From contig JALEIY010000109.1 of assembly GCA_022769785.1 (NCBI GenBank), forward strand, positions 1-41,661: DNA of 41,661 nucleotides. The letters run 5' to 3'. Made by a program: the position numbers and the translations under genes. Each line of letters opens with the position of its first letter. Position 1 is the first letter of the stretch. Positions 15,108 to 23,010 of this stretch are shown piece by piece. The notes under the pieces were generated by a model. It was not told the DNA's origin. It searched no databases and was given only the letters and a program-made list of their open reading frames with translations. Origin of the DNA: Eubacterium sp. GTDB taxonomy: Bacteria > Bacillota > Clostridia > Lachnospirales > Lachnospiraceae.

Positions 15108-16532
15108 CTAAATCGTACTATGCTTTTTCTCGTCCCGAAGCTGTTTTTTACCATAAAGCATCTCAAAAGCCACAATCAGACGTTTTCTTGTCGCATCCGG
15201 TTCAATGATATCATCCACATAACCTCTCTGTGCAGCAGCAAGAGCGCTGGTCTGCATCTGGTGATACTGTGCGGTTTTCTCAGCAATAACCGCATTCTGA
15301 TTGTCACTGGCTGAAATCTCTTCCGCATACATAATACGAACTGCCTGGGAAGCATCCATCATACCGACACTGGCCTGTGGCCATGCCAGAACAAAGTCAG
15401 CACCTACCGCTTTGGAATTCATGACAATACCTGCTGTTCCATAAGCTTCTCCCGCAATCAGATTCACCTTCGGAACCGTGCTTCCCGCCAGTTCGGCAGT
15501 AAAACGTGCCAGCTCTTTTGCCAGTCTTCTTTCCTCATGAAGATTGGCTTTTAATCCATTGACATTTGTCACTGTCAGAATCGGAAGAGAAAATGCGTCA
15601 CAGAATTTCACAAATCCCGTTGCTTTTTCCAGTCCTTTTGAGGAAAGTACTTTCTCCCCATCTACTGGCTGATTGGCAATGGCTCCCACAGTTTCTCCGT
15701 TCAGGCGGATAAAGGCCGTCACCATTTCCGGTGCAAAACCGGCTTTTGTTTCTACAAAAAGACGTTCATCCGAAATCGAGGACAACAGAAACTTCGCATC
15801 ATATTCCGAATCGTTTAATTCCGGAATAATACGATTCAAATCATCCTCGCACTCAAATTCCGCATCTCCTGATTCAAAATCCGACGGAAGAACATCAATC
15901 AGAATCCGCATCTGGTCAAGCAATTCTTCTTCGGACTCACATACAAAATCAACATTACCGGCCTTTTCCGCCTGATACCGGGCTCCTGACGTATCCAGCT
16001 TCTCTGCCGTATTCCCGTCTAAAGTATTCGGGCTGTTGACAAACAGTGCTCCATTTTTTTCTTCCATCAAAGTAAAATCAGACATGGCAGACATCAGGGC
16101 ACTTCCGCCTCCACACTGCCCGAAAACAGCACAGACCTGTAAAATCTTTCCTGATGCTTCTGCCTGTTTTTTGAAAATTGTTCCAAATGCATGAAGCGCA
16201 TCTACTGCTTCCTGCAAACGGAGTCCGGCACAATCTATCATGCCAATCACCGGTACTCCCATCTTCATGGCCATATCGTAGGTATCGGCAATTTTACGGG
16301 CATGCATCTCACCGACAGAGCCGCCCAATGCAGAAGCATCCTGGCTGTACACATAAACCATACGGTCATTTAATACTCCGTATCCGGTAACAACACCATC
16401 TCCCTTTACCTTTCTGGCACCAAGATTGTAATCGGTATTTCGCGCCTCAATCAGATTGCCAATCTCAACAAAACTCTGGTCATCCAGGAGATATTCAATC
16501 CGTTCTCTGGCACTCATCTTTGAATTACTCAT
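15108..16532 (-). CDS. Acyl-CoA carboxyltransferase subunit (MmdA/12S-like)
   Basis: This 474-residue carboxyltransferase has the duplicated crotonase fold of propionyl-CoA carboxylase beta, methylmalonyl-CoA decarboxylase alpha and transcarboxylase 12S. ARERIEYLLDDQSFVEIG opens the N-terminal half. VYVYSQDASALGGSVGEMHARKI and the oxyanion-hole region FGQCGGGSALMSAMSDF follow, and the C-terminal half includes IAGEAYGTAGIVMNSKAVGADF. The acyl-CoA substrate cannot be fixed from this. The ORF-track ATG at 16538 lies one base after GGAGG, so the ATG at 16532 (7 nt spacing, MSNSKMSARER) is used. It leads the operon. Confidence 0.9.
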   Translation of the reverse strand: MSNSKMSARERIEYLLDDQSFVEIGNLIEARNTDYNLGARKVKGDGVVTGYGVLNDRMVYVYSQDASALGGSVGEMHARKIADTYDMAMKMGVPVIGMIDCAGLRLQEAVDALHAFGTIFKKQAEASGKILQVCAVFGQCGGGSALMSAMSDFTLMEEKNGALFVNSPNTLDGNTAEKLDTSGARYQAEKAGNVDFVCESEEELLDQMRILIDVLPSDFESGDAEFECEDDLNRIIPELNDSEYDAKFLLSSISDERLFVETKAGFAPEMVTAFIRLNGETVGAIANQPVDGEKVLSSKGLEKATGFVKFCDAFSLPILTVTNVNGLKANLHEERRLAKELARFTAELAGSTVPKVNLIAGEAYGTAGIVMNSKAVGADFVLAWPQASVGMMDASQAVRIMYAEEISASDNQNAVIAEKTAQYHQMQTSALAAAQRGYVDDIIEPDATRKRLIVAFEMLYGKKQLRDEKKHSTI

Positions 16533-16609
16533 GCTCATTCCTCCATTTTAATTCTCATATTCTTATTCAAAAATCACCATAAGGGATCTGATTTTAAAAG
16601 AACAAATTA

Positions 16610-16638
16610 ATAATAACAAATTTTTACCATATAATCAA
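16610..16638 (-). promoter_or_regulatory. Promoter of the decarboxylase operon
   Basis: On the minus strand TTGATT and TATTAT are separated by exactly 17 nt, giving a leader of about 70 nt before the first gene. Confidence 0.6.
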
Positions 16639-16990
16639 TAGTTTTCCGTTATAGAATTAACATAGTTTGTCCGTTTTTCCTTTCTTTATTAAATTCAATA
16701 CTGAAAAAAATTTCAATAACAAATTATCATATCGGGAAATGTTTATACTATATTTTTATTATCTGACAAAAAAAGCTCTAAATGTTACAGTATTTGTCAG
16801 TTCCCCTTTCTTTGCATTTATTACATTGGTTATTTTTTTAACATTTTTGGTGTGTATTTTTGTCAGTTTTTCATTCTCTCCCATAACAAAAAATTATTTC
16901 AAAACAACATTTTTTTCTTTCATAATTATATCCTTTTTATTATGTTCGTAAATCCAAAAACACACCCTTTTCTTTTTTACTTAGTAGATG
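16639..16990. other. AT-rich intergenic region with a CTGACAAA palindrome
   Basis: No supported gene is present. The 94-codon plus ORF at 16667-16951 starts with TTG, has no ribosome binding site and is low-complexity Phe/Ile-rich. CTGACAAA at 16763-16770 and TTTGTCAG at 16793-16800 form an exact inverted repeat, and a third TTTGTCAG lies at 16858-16865. TTGTCA-N16-TATAAA (minus, 16742-16769) could be a second upstream promoter for the oad operon, with its -35 inside the repeat. Confidence 0.4.
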
Positions 16991-16999
16991 CAACAAAAA

Positions 17000-17057
17000 A
17001 ATACCTGTATGATACAGCTCTCCTGCAATTTCATAAATAATCGCTCACACAGGTATT
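17000..17057 (-). terminator. Intrinsic terminator of scpA-scpB
   Basis: On the minus strand AATACCTGT pairs with ACAGGTATT and is followed by a run of seven T. A smaller CTGTA/TACAG hairpin overlaps the 3' arm and could serve instead. Confidence 0.6.
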
Positions 17058-17125
17058 ATCCTTTATTTTTTATTTAATTTCTTTCGATATTTTTATACTT
17101 CCTCTGGCAGACGCAAATTATGCTG

Positions 17126-17704
17126 TCACACAGAGACGTTCAGTGCCGCCGAAACCTCCTCCATGGCTTCTTCCATAAATTCCTGTTTCGTAACTTCATC
17201 GATATCCGGCAGTTCTTCAATTGAGGAAACACCAAAGCAGCGCAGAAATTCTTCTGTTGTCCCAAACACAATCGGCCTTCCTATCGTATCAAGACGCCCA
17301 AGTTCTTTTATCAGCCCATATTCCACCAGTTTATTCACCGCAAAATCACTTTTCACTCCACGGATTGCTTCGATTTCCTGTTTTGTGACAGGCTGCTTAT
17401 AGGCGATAATTGAGAGGGTTTCCAGCATTACATCCGTAAGTGAACGCTTCTTCGGCTGACTAACCAGCTTTCGGACATAATCGTAGGTTTCAATTTTCGT
17501 GCAAATCTGCCATGCTCCATCCAGTTCAATAAGGCAAATTCCTCTCTCCTTCACAGCATAATCCGCTTTCATTTCCTTTAAAATATCTGTCAGTTCCTCC
17601 ACAGATATTTCCAATACCGCTGCCAGTCTCTCTGTGTTTACCGACTCTCCCATTGTGAATAAAACTGCCTCTATAATTCCCTTTAATCGGTTTCTTTCTT
17701 CCAT
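17126..17704 (-). CDS. scpB: Segregation and condensation protein B
   Basis: ScpB, with ScpA, completes the SMC condensin complex for chromosome segregation. The 192-residue form begins MEERNRLKGIIEAVLFTMGESV and has two winged-helix domains (about 5-85 and 90-165), including the conserved MLETLSIIAYKQPVTKQEIEAIRGV and a C-terminal YGLIKELGRLDTIGRPIVFGTT. The ORF track extends 45 residues upstream to an ATG overlapping the scpA stop. That extension is translated from palindromic element B and is unrelated to ScpB. The ATG at 17704 (or 17710) is preceded by GAAGGG and restores the usual length. Confidence 0.93.
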   Translation of the reverse strand: MEERNRLKGIIEAVLFTMGESVNTERLAAVLEISVEELTDILKEMKADYAVKERGICLIELDGAWQICTKIETYDYVRKLVSQPKKRSLTDVMLETLSIIAYKQPVTKQEIEAIRGVKSDFAVNKLVEYGLIKELGRLDTIGRPIVFGTTEEFLRCFGVSSIEELPDIDEVTKQEFMEEAMEEVSAALNVSV

Positions 17705-17730
17705 ATTCATCCCTTCGTCATTTGCACCGA

Positions 17731-17826
17731 GGCTTTTATCGAAGTCGGAGATTGTAACTCCCACTGCTGAAGTTAATCTTCTGCTCCCATTTATGAAAGT
17801 GGGGGCTTCTCCGACGAGATAAAACC
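17731..17826. mobile_element. Palindromic element B, lodged between scpA and scpB
   Basis: The 96-bp segment is bounded by imperfect inverted arms (about 20 bp, left GGCTTTTATCGAAGTCGGAG). Its minus-strand core has CCCCCACTT, CCCA/TGGG and GAAG/CTTC hairpins, and a closing AGTGGGAGTTACAATC. The core aligns with that of element A (AGCGGGTGACAATC at the same place), but the arms are different sequences. It is an open frame across its length. It occupies most of the space between the scpA stop and the scpB ribosome binding site. It is most likely an IS200/IS605-end-derived miniature element or a structured RNA. Confidence 0.6.
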
Positions 17827-17838
17827 GTCGATACCTCA

Positions 17839-18594
17839 TTATACTATTTCCCGCTCTCCGGCTGCGTCCAGGTATATCTCTCCGAAATTACATTCCTGTT
17901 CCACCGTCACCTGCCCGGTTTTCATCAGCTCCAAAACTGCAAGAAATGTGACCACCACCATTTCTTTCGTCGGCTGTAAATCCAGAAGTGTGCAGAAATT
18001 AATCCGCCGAAGTCCCCGAATCTGTTCTGTGATACTTTTCATTCGGTCCTCAACCTTGTACTTTTCTTTTTGAATTTTTCCAAACCGGCTTCGTACCGGG
18101 TCTTCCCGGTCCTTTTTCCGCTTCATAACCATCTGAAAAGTACGATTCAGCATCTCCAGCGTCACATCCCCTATTATTTCAGACGGAACCACCGGCTCTT
18201 CATATTCCCGAATTTCTTTGGGCACCGTTTCCGGTTTATAGAAAACCTTTTGTGCATCCACGCTCATATCTTTCAGCTCCCCAGCAGCATATTTAAACAT
18301 TTTATATTCCATCAGCCGCTGTACCAGTTCTTCTCTCGGGTCCTCCTGCTCTTCACTTTCCTCACCCGGCATAAGCATTTTTGATTTAATCTTCAGAAGC
18401 GTCGCTGCCATTACCAGAAATTCACTCATAGAATCCATGGACATTTCTTTTTCCATCCGGGAAATGTATTCCATATACTGATTTGTGATTTCCACAATAG
18501 GAATGTCATAAATATTTATTTTATTTTTTTCTATCAAATGCAAAAGAAGGTCCAGAGGGCCTTCAAACGCATCCAGTCTCACATCAATTTTCAT
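17839..18594 (-). CDS. scpA: Segregation and condensation protein A
   Basis: ScpA is the kleisin that bridges SMC heads and binds ScpB. The 251-residue form begins MKIDVRLDAFEGPLDLLLHLIEKNKINIYDIPI, the invariant family N-terminus, and continues with the AATLLKIKSKMLMP helix. The C-terminal winged helix ends FLAVLELMKTGQVTVEQECNFGEIYL. The track start at 18651 adds 19 atypical residues. It has a weak GGGG 5 nt upstream, whereas the ATG at 18594 fits the family better but has no close ribosome binding site, so the start is uncertain. The stop overlaps an ATG as TAATG, which probably marks the ancestral coupling to scpB. Confidence 0.92.
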   Translation of the reverse strand: MKIDVRLDAFEGPLDLLLHLIEKNKINIYDIPIVEITNQYMEYISRMEKEMSMDSMSEFLVMAATLLKIKSKMLMPGEESEEQEDPREELVQRLMEYKMFKYAAGELKDMSVDAQKVFYKPETVPKEIREYEEPVVPSEIIGDVTLEMLNRTFQMVMKRKKDREDPVRSRFGKIQKEKYKVEDRMKSITEQIRGLRRINFCTLLDLQPTKEMVVVTFLAVLELMKTGQVTVEQECNFGEIYLDAAGEREIV

Positions 18595-18694
18595 GTTTTC
18601 TATTTTAATGAATTTTCCTTCAAATAGCAACCGCCAAATGCATATTTTCATACAAACCCCATAAACTGTATTAATTCTTTTTTCGGAGCCTGAT

Positions 18695-19885
18695 ATGCTA
18701 AAATTTCATTTGAAACAGCGTCACATGGCTTTCTGCTCCTTCTTTTTTTGCGCCGTTTTCTCTCTTTCTTTTCTTCTGAATCCTATTTCTTCTTTTGCAA
18801 AAGAGTCCTCCGGTTTTCACTCTGATGCCCCCACTGCTTTATTGATGGAAGCCAGCACCGGAACTATTCTTTATGAAAAAGAAGCAGACACTGAAAGGCC
18901 ACCTGCCAGTGTAACAAAGGTCATGACTCTTCTTCTTATTTTTGATGCCCTTGCCGCCGGACAGCTTTCCCTTGATGACACGATTACAGTCAGCGAATAT
19001 GCCGCCTCCATGGGTGGTTCTCAGGTTTTTCTGGAACCCGGAGAAACACAGACTGCAGAAACCATGATTAAGTGTATCGCTGTTTCCTCTGCCAATGATG
19101 CCTGTGTGGCTATGGCTGAACATATTGCCGGAAGTGAAGAAACTTTTGTGGCAAAAATGAATGAACGCGCCGCGAATCTCGGAATGAAGCATACTCATTT
19201 CGCCAACTGCTGCGGCCTTGATGCGGACGGCCATTATACTTCTTCACGAGATATTGCCCTGATGTCACGTGAGCTGACCATCCGATATCCGCAGGTTTTT
19301 CATTATACTACCATCTGGATGGAAAACATTACTCATGTAACCAGAAGAGGTGCTTCTGAATTCGGTCTTTCCAATACCAACAAGCTGATTCGTCAATATA
19401 ACGGTGCCACCGGATTAAAAACCGGAAGTACCTCCAAAGCCGGGTTCTGCCTGAGTGCCACCGCAACCAGAAATGGTGTGTCACTGATTGCGGTAGTCAT
19501 GGGATGCGACAGTTCCAAAGCCCGAATTTCCGCCTGCAGCGCTCTCCTTGACTACGGTTTTTCTATTTGCCAGATTTACAAAGATGAAAATCCTCCCGTC
19601 CCTCCTGTTATTCCGGTTACCGGCGGTAAAAAGAAAACGGTATCCGGAACTTATCCGTCTGTTTTTTCCCACGTTTCAGCCGGGAAACTGGAAAAAGGTA
19701 AAATCAAAAAGAAAATCCAGACAGAAACAAAAATATCTGCTCCTGTCAAAAAAGGGCAGCAAATCGGAAGCCTGATATATTATTATAACGGAAAAGAAAT
19801 TGGTACAATACCAATTGTTGCAAAAGAAAATATAGAAAAAGCACATTACATTGATCACATTCGTAATCTGTTTCATTCTCTTTGA
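18695..19885 (+). CDS. D-alanyl-D-alanine carboxypeptidase (DacF/PBP5 type)
   Basis: This is a low-molecular-mass penicillin-binding protein that trims the terminal D-Ala from peptidoglycan stem peptides outside the membrane. It has a signal peptide (about 1-36, hydrophobic FCSFFFCAVFSLSFLL ending SSFA). The peptidase S11 domain shows all three motifs: SVTK (Ser about 72), SAN (132-134) and KTGS (242-245). A C-terminal beta-rich PBP5_C-like domain (about 325-375) follows, after a Pro-rich linker. The usual C-terminal amphipathic anchor is short. GGAG lies 6 nt before the ATG. It is divergent from scpA. A weak AAGAAA/TTTCTT hairpin follows the stop. Confidence 0.92.
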   Translation: MLKFHLKQRHMAFCSFFFCAVFSLSFLLNPISSFAKESSGFHSDAPTALLMEASTGTILYEKEADTERPPASVTKVMTLLLIFDALAAGQLSLDDTITVSEYAASMGGSQVFLEPGETQTAETMIKCIAVSSANDACVAMAEHIAGSEETFVAKMNERAANLGMKHTHFANCCGLDADGHYTSSRDIALMSRELTIRYPQVFHYTTIWMENITHVTRRGASEFGLSNTNKLIRQYNGATGLKTGSTSKAGFCLSATATRNGVSLIAVVMGCDSSKARISACSALLDYGFSICQIYKDENPPVPPVIPVTGGKKKTVSGTYPSVFSHVSAGKLEKGKIKKKIQTETKISAPVKKGQQIGSLIYYYNGKEIGTIPIVAKENIEKAHYIDHIRNLFHSL

Positions 19886-19996
19886 CAATCAAGAAAACAG
19901 GCATTTCTTCAAATTTTTATGTAAAAAAATATAGACTATATACTTCTAATATGATATTATTATTATCACAAAAAGCACACAAGGAGGTGAACATAC

Positions 19997-20476
19997 ATGA
20001 GTGATAAAGAATTATTATTATTAATTTACAACGATACACAATCGATAAAATCTGATTTGCAATCTACCAAAGAGGATGTTCAAGCTCTGAAAACTGATAT
20101 GCAGGCTATAAAAACCGATATGCAGGCTCTGAAAGCCGACGTTCAGGCTCTCAAAACCGACGTTCAGTTCCTGAAAGACGAACTGCAGTCTACCAAAGAC
20201 GATGTCCAGGCTCTCAAAACTGACGTTCAGACTCTGAAAGCCGACGTTCAGTTCCTGAAACAGGATGTTTCTGATATTAAATTACATCTCGAAAACGTCA
20301 CCGACAAAAATATAACTTTACTCGTCGAAAACCATGTTATGCTTATTAACAAATTAAATCAGGCCGTTCCTGCCGCCAACAAAAATCTCGTTTACGAGGT
20401 GAAAGTGCATTATCTGATTGAAAAAGTTGATAAATTGAAGAAAGCAAGTCACGTTCATGAAGATAAAACCGCATAA
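19997..20476 (+). CDS. Heptad-repeat coiled-coil protein, unknown function
   Basis: This 159-residue protein is built mostly of exact seven-residue repeats of the form D-[VM]-Q-[AFST]-[LI]-K-[TAD], about ten units between residues 25 and 97 (for example DVQALKT, DMQALKA, DVQFLKD). Hydrophobic residues fall at two positions per heptad, so a continuous coiled coil is expected. The tail HLENVTDKNITLLVENHVMLINKLNQAV resembles the C-terminal part of many uncharacterised Firmicutes coiled-coil proteins. It has no signal peptide or membrane segment. A perfect AGGAGGTGAAC precedes the ATG. The DNA shows 21-bp tandem similarity, so repeat-number variation is likely. Confidence 0.8.
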   Translation: MSDKELLLLIYNDTQSIKSDLQSTKEDVQALKTDMQAIKTDMQALKADVQALKTDVQFLKDELQSTKDDVQALKTDVQTLKADVQFLKQDVSDIKLHLENVTDKNITLLVENHVMLINKLNQAVPAANKNLVYEVKVHYLIEKVDKLKKASHVHEDKTA

Positions 20477-20540
20477 TATTACTATAGATCAAAAACACTC
20501 TATGCAAATAATTTCGGTTTTTTCTAATTTATAAGCCGGC

Positions 20541-20574
20541 GGCTGTCGTTCACCAAAAGGGACGACAGCCACTT
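20541..20574 (+). terminator. Intrinsic terminator of the coiled-coil gene
   Basis: GGCTGTCGT pairs perfectly with ACGACAGCC over a 12-nt loop and is followed by ACTTTT in the plus direction. The T tract is short. Confidence 0.6.
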
Positions 20575-20602
20575 TTCATTCGTTCTATGAATGTAACTAC
20601 AT

Positions 20603-20638
20603 AAAAAACTGCTATATTATTAATGCAAAGGCAGTTTT
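20603..20638 (-). terminator. Intrinsic terminator overlapping the yqeB stop
   Basis: AAAACTGC pairs with GCAGTTTT over an 18-nt loop. On the minus strand the stem begins at the yqeB stop codon and is followed by a T run. In the plus direction it also has a TTTTATT tail, so it may be bidirectional. Confidence 0.65.
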
Positions 20639-21467
20639 ATTGCAGATGAAGTATTGCCTCCAAAACTCCTCCGGCTACACAGCGGGCTTTATCGGAAATC
20701 AGATAACAGTTTTCTTTCTCTTCCCGTCTGGGATCGATATCCGCAATCTTCAACCCTTTTTTTACCGGATAACCTTCACGGATCATTCCACGTACGATTC
20801 CGGAAATCGTTGCCTTAATCGGAGTTTCTCCAACATAAGCAATGATTTCTCCCGCTATTGTATCATTTCCGATATCTTTTATGATATGAAGATTACCGTC
20901 AGCCGGAGAATGAATCACCCTTTCTGCTCCATATCCGGCAATGATTCCCGGCACTCCGGTATTGGCAATCGCACAACCTTCATAAATCACGCGTCCAAGC
21001 CGATGTCCCCTTTTCGTCTCAACAACCGCATCTACATCGTCCCCAGCACAAAAGCCCGGGCCTAATCCAATGACGACAGGAGCATCGTTTTTCCGTGTTT
21101 CCAGATTTTTCTTAGCCAGAATGGCATCTACGAGAACCGCGGGAGAAACTTCTTTAATCATCCTGCCATCCTCATCAGCCATAACAGGAATTTCTCCTTT
21201 CTGATAAATGTGATAGGCCTGTGAAAGATTCTCTGCTTTTTTTGCCACAACTCCCTCAACCTGCACGGAACCAAGGCAAACCGCCTCACAGAAACTGACG
21301 CTTCTTCGGATACAGGAGGGAATCTCCACCTCCAGTACAAGAACCGGAAAACCACATTGAAACAATTTATAAATGGTTCCACTGGCAATATCTCCTCCAC
21401 CCCTTACAATAACAAGTTCCTTTTTCCAGCTTTCAAAATCATAATTCTTTTTCTTACTTTCTCTCAT
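20637..21467 (-). CDS. yqeB: Selenium-dependent molybdenum hydroxylase accessory protein YqeB
   Basis: This 276-residue protein belongs to the EF2563/YqeB family, which occurs with selenium-dependent molybdenum hydroxylases and is thought to help mature their labile selenium-containing cofactor. Visible features are the Rossmann-like opening VIVRGGGDIASGTIYKLFQCGFPVLVLE, a middle VVIGLGPGFCAGDDVDAVVETKRGHRLGRVIYEG, and a C-terminal ISDKARCVAGGVLEAIL. The start at 21467 is preferred over the track start because the extra 19 residues look non-family. It is divergent from yqeC, and the xdh operon follows nearby. The biochemical activity is not established. Confidence 0.87.
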   Translation of the reverse strand: MRESKKKNYDFESWKKELVIVRGGGDIASGTIYKLFQCGFPVLVLEVEIPSCIRRSVSFCEAVCLGSVQVEGVVAKKAENLSQAYHIYQKGEIPVMADEDGRMIKEVSPAVLVDAILAKKNLETRKNDAPVVIGLGPGFCAGDDVDAVVETKRGHRLGRVIYEGCAIANTGVPGIIAGYGAERVIHSPADGNLHIIKDIGNDTIAGEIIAYVGETPIKATISGIVRGMIREGYPVKKGLKIADIDPRREEKENCYLISDKARCVAGGVLEAILHLQ

Positions 21468-21531
21468 GGATGCCTTTCCTCTCTCTGTTTCAAAAAAGAT
21501 ATATTTATTCTGCGTTTTCACCAAAAAGCTG

Positions 21532-21540
21532 TGGTATACT
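21532..21540 (+). promoter_or_regulatory. Extended -10 promoter candidate for yqeC
   Basis: TGG-TATACT matches an extended -10 (TGn-TATAAT). No good -35 lies 17 nt upstream, as is common with extended -10 promoters. It leaves a leader of about 95 nt. Confidence 0.4.
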
Positions 21541-21641
21541 ATATTCAGTCTAACAAAGAACTATTTTTTATGCAACATTTTAAACACGAGCTTTTGCCTG
21601 CGGGGCATTACTACCTTCACATTAAATCAGGAGAAATTATC

Positions 21642-22394
21642 ATGAAATCAGGTTTCAGCAGACAAAACTTTCACAATTCAGAGCTTCCGGACTTACTGGG
21701 TGTCAGAGAAAGCCGAATTATTACCCTGGTAGGTGCCGGCGGTAAAACAACCCTTTTATACGCTCTCTCCCATTCCTTTTCCAATTCCGGATTTCGTACT
21801 TTGCTGACTACCACAACTCACATTTTCCGCCCTGACCCGGAAGATTTATCTGTTTTTCTTGTAGAAGACGAAAACAAAACAGCTGTTCAGAAAGCTTTTT
21901 CCCATTCTTCACTGACAGCCCTCGGTATCCCTTCCAAACAGAAGGGCAAATGGAAATCTCCTTCCTCTTTTTTTTTAAGGAGCATCTCTTCAATTCCAGA
22001 TAAAATAGTCTGTGAGGGAGATGGTTCCAAAGGACTTCCGATAAAAATTCCCCGCACTCACGAACCGATGCTGTTTCCAAAAACAGATACTGTCATTGGA
22101 GTTCTGGGGCTCTCTTCGCTCGGATGCCCGACACGAGAATATTTATTTGGATGGGAACGGTGGAAGGACAGTCTCCCCGAAATCGTTATCCCTTCCCTGC
22201 TTTCACGAATTGCAATGGCTCCGGATGGCATTTTTAAGAACTGCCAGAACGCGAAAAAGCTTCTCCTTTTTAATCAGGCAGATACTCTTTCCGAAGGAAA
22301 CGCTGACGCCCTGATGAAAGAAATCAAAAAAATAAGAGACAACGGGATAATATGTCTCGTTGCCTCCTTGGAAGAAATGTTTCTTCTTGTGTGA
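21642..22394 (+). CDS. yqeC: Selenium cofactor biosynthesis protein YqeC
   Basis: This 250-residue P-loop protein has RIITLVGAGGKTTLLYALSHSF (Walker A, about 30-40), LLTTTTHIF, and the family motif VCEGDGSKGLPIKIPRTHEPML, which corresponds to the EADGSKGLPLK motif of YqeC. YqeC is found with YqeB and selenium-dependent molybdenum hydroxylases and is assigned to their cofactor maturation by genome context. The track ORF starts 95 codons too early. The ATG at 21642 follows AGGAGAAATTATC. It is convergent with xpt, with a 12-nt gap and no obvious terminator. Confidence 0.87.
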   Translation: MKSGFSRQNFHNSELPDLLGVRESRIITLVGAGGKTTLLYALSHSFSNSGFRTLLTTTTHIFRPDPEDLSVFLVEDENKTAVQKAFSHSSLTALGIPSKQKGKWKSPSSFFLRSISSIPDKIVCEGDGSKGLPIKIPRTHEPMLFPKTDTVIGVLGLSSLGCPTREYLFGWERWKDSLPEIVIPSLLSRIAMAPDGIFKNCQNAKKLLLFNQADTLSEGNADALMKEIKKIRDNGIICLVASLEEMFLLV

Positions 22395-22406
22395 AATATA
22401 CCTCTT

Positions 22407-23000
22407 TTATTCCGTTGCCGGAGCATCTTCTGGAAGGAACTCAATGACCCCTTCTGCCAGACGGCCAATTCTGGCCTGGGAATATACGTAAAAACCTGCA
22501 TCCTCCAGTCGTTTTCTTCCTCTCTGAAATGACTTTTCAATAAGAATGCCGATTCCTGCCAAGGTTGCCCCCGCCTGACCAATCAGCCGGCCTGCTCCCG
22601 TTGCTGCTTCGCCATTGGCAAGGAAATCATCAATCAACAGGATTCTGTCTTCCGGACTGATATAGTTTTTATATAACGTCAGTTCATAGCTGGTTCCTTT
22701 TGTAAAGGAAGTTATATTGGTCTGATATACATCCCCCTGCAGAATCTTGGAAGTCTGTTTTTTCAGAATAACCATCGGTACATCTAAATGTTTGGCTGTC
22801 ATAAGGGCCGGCGCAATCCCTGAACTTTCAATCGTAAACACCTTTGTAATCCCGTAATCTTTAAAATGTTCAGCAAAATCTCTTCCCAGGGCATCCATAA
22901 ACTCGGCATCTACCTGATGATTGATAAAACTGTCCACCTTTAATACCGTTTCATTCAGTGCCTTTCCTTCCTTTCGGATTCTCTCTTCCAGTAATTTCAC
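22407..23000 (-). CDS. xpt: Xanthine phosphoribosyltransferase
   Basis: It converts xanthine and PRPP to XMP for purine salvage. The 197-residue form starts (GTG) [30 protein letters not shown], the classic Xpt N-terminus. It contains [21 protein letters not shown] and the PRPP-binding loop [17 protein letters not shown]. The GTG at 23000 is chosen because GAGGTGGAGAAA is directly upstream, whereas the track start overlaps the mocA-like gene. It is the last gene of the xdh run. Salvage of xanthine is thus encoded together with its formation or oxidation. Confidence 0.93.
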   Translation of the reverse strand: MKLLEERIRKEGKALNETVLKVDSFINHQVDAEFMDALGRDFAEHFKDYGITKVFTIESSGIAPALMTAKHLDVPMVILKKQTSKILQGDVYQTNITSFTKGTSYELTLYKNYISPEDRILLIDDFLANGEAATGAGRLIGQAGATLAGIGILIEKSFQRGRKRLEDAGFYVYSQARIGRLAEGVIEFLPEDAPATE

Positions 23001-23010
23001 TTTCTCCACC

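Noticed and set aside
16667-16951. Plus-strand ORF of 94 codons, rich in Phe and Ile
   Set aside because: It starts with TTG, has no ribosome binding site, is low-complexity AT-rich sequence, and resembles no family. It lies over promoter-like sequence of the other strand.
17705-17839. ORF-track version of ScpB with a 45-residue N-terminal extension as the gene model
   Set aside because: The extension is translated from a palindromic non-coding element, does not look like ScpB, and a good ribosome binding site precedes the downstream ATG.
20070-20290. Tandem 21-bp repeats that could suggest a CRISPR array
   Set aside because: There are no unique spacers. The repeats are in frame and contiguous and encode a heptad coiled coil. 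No cas genes are present.
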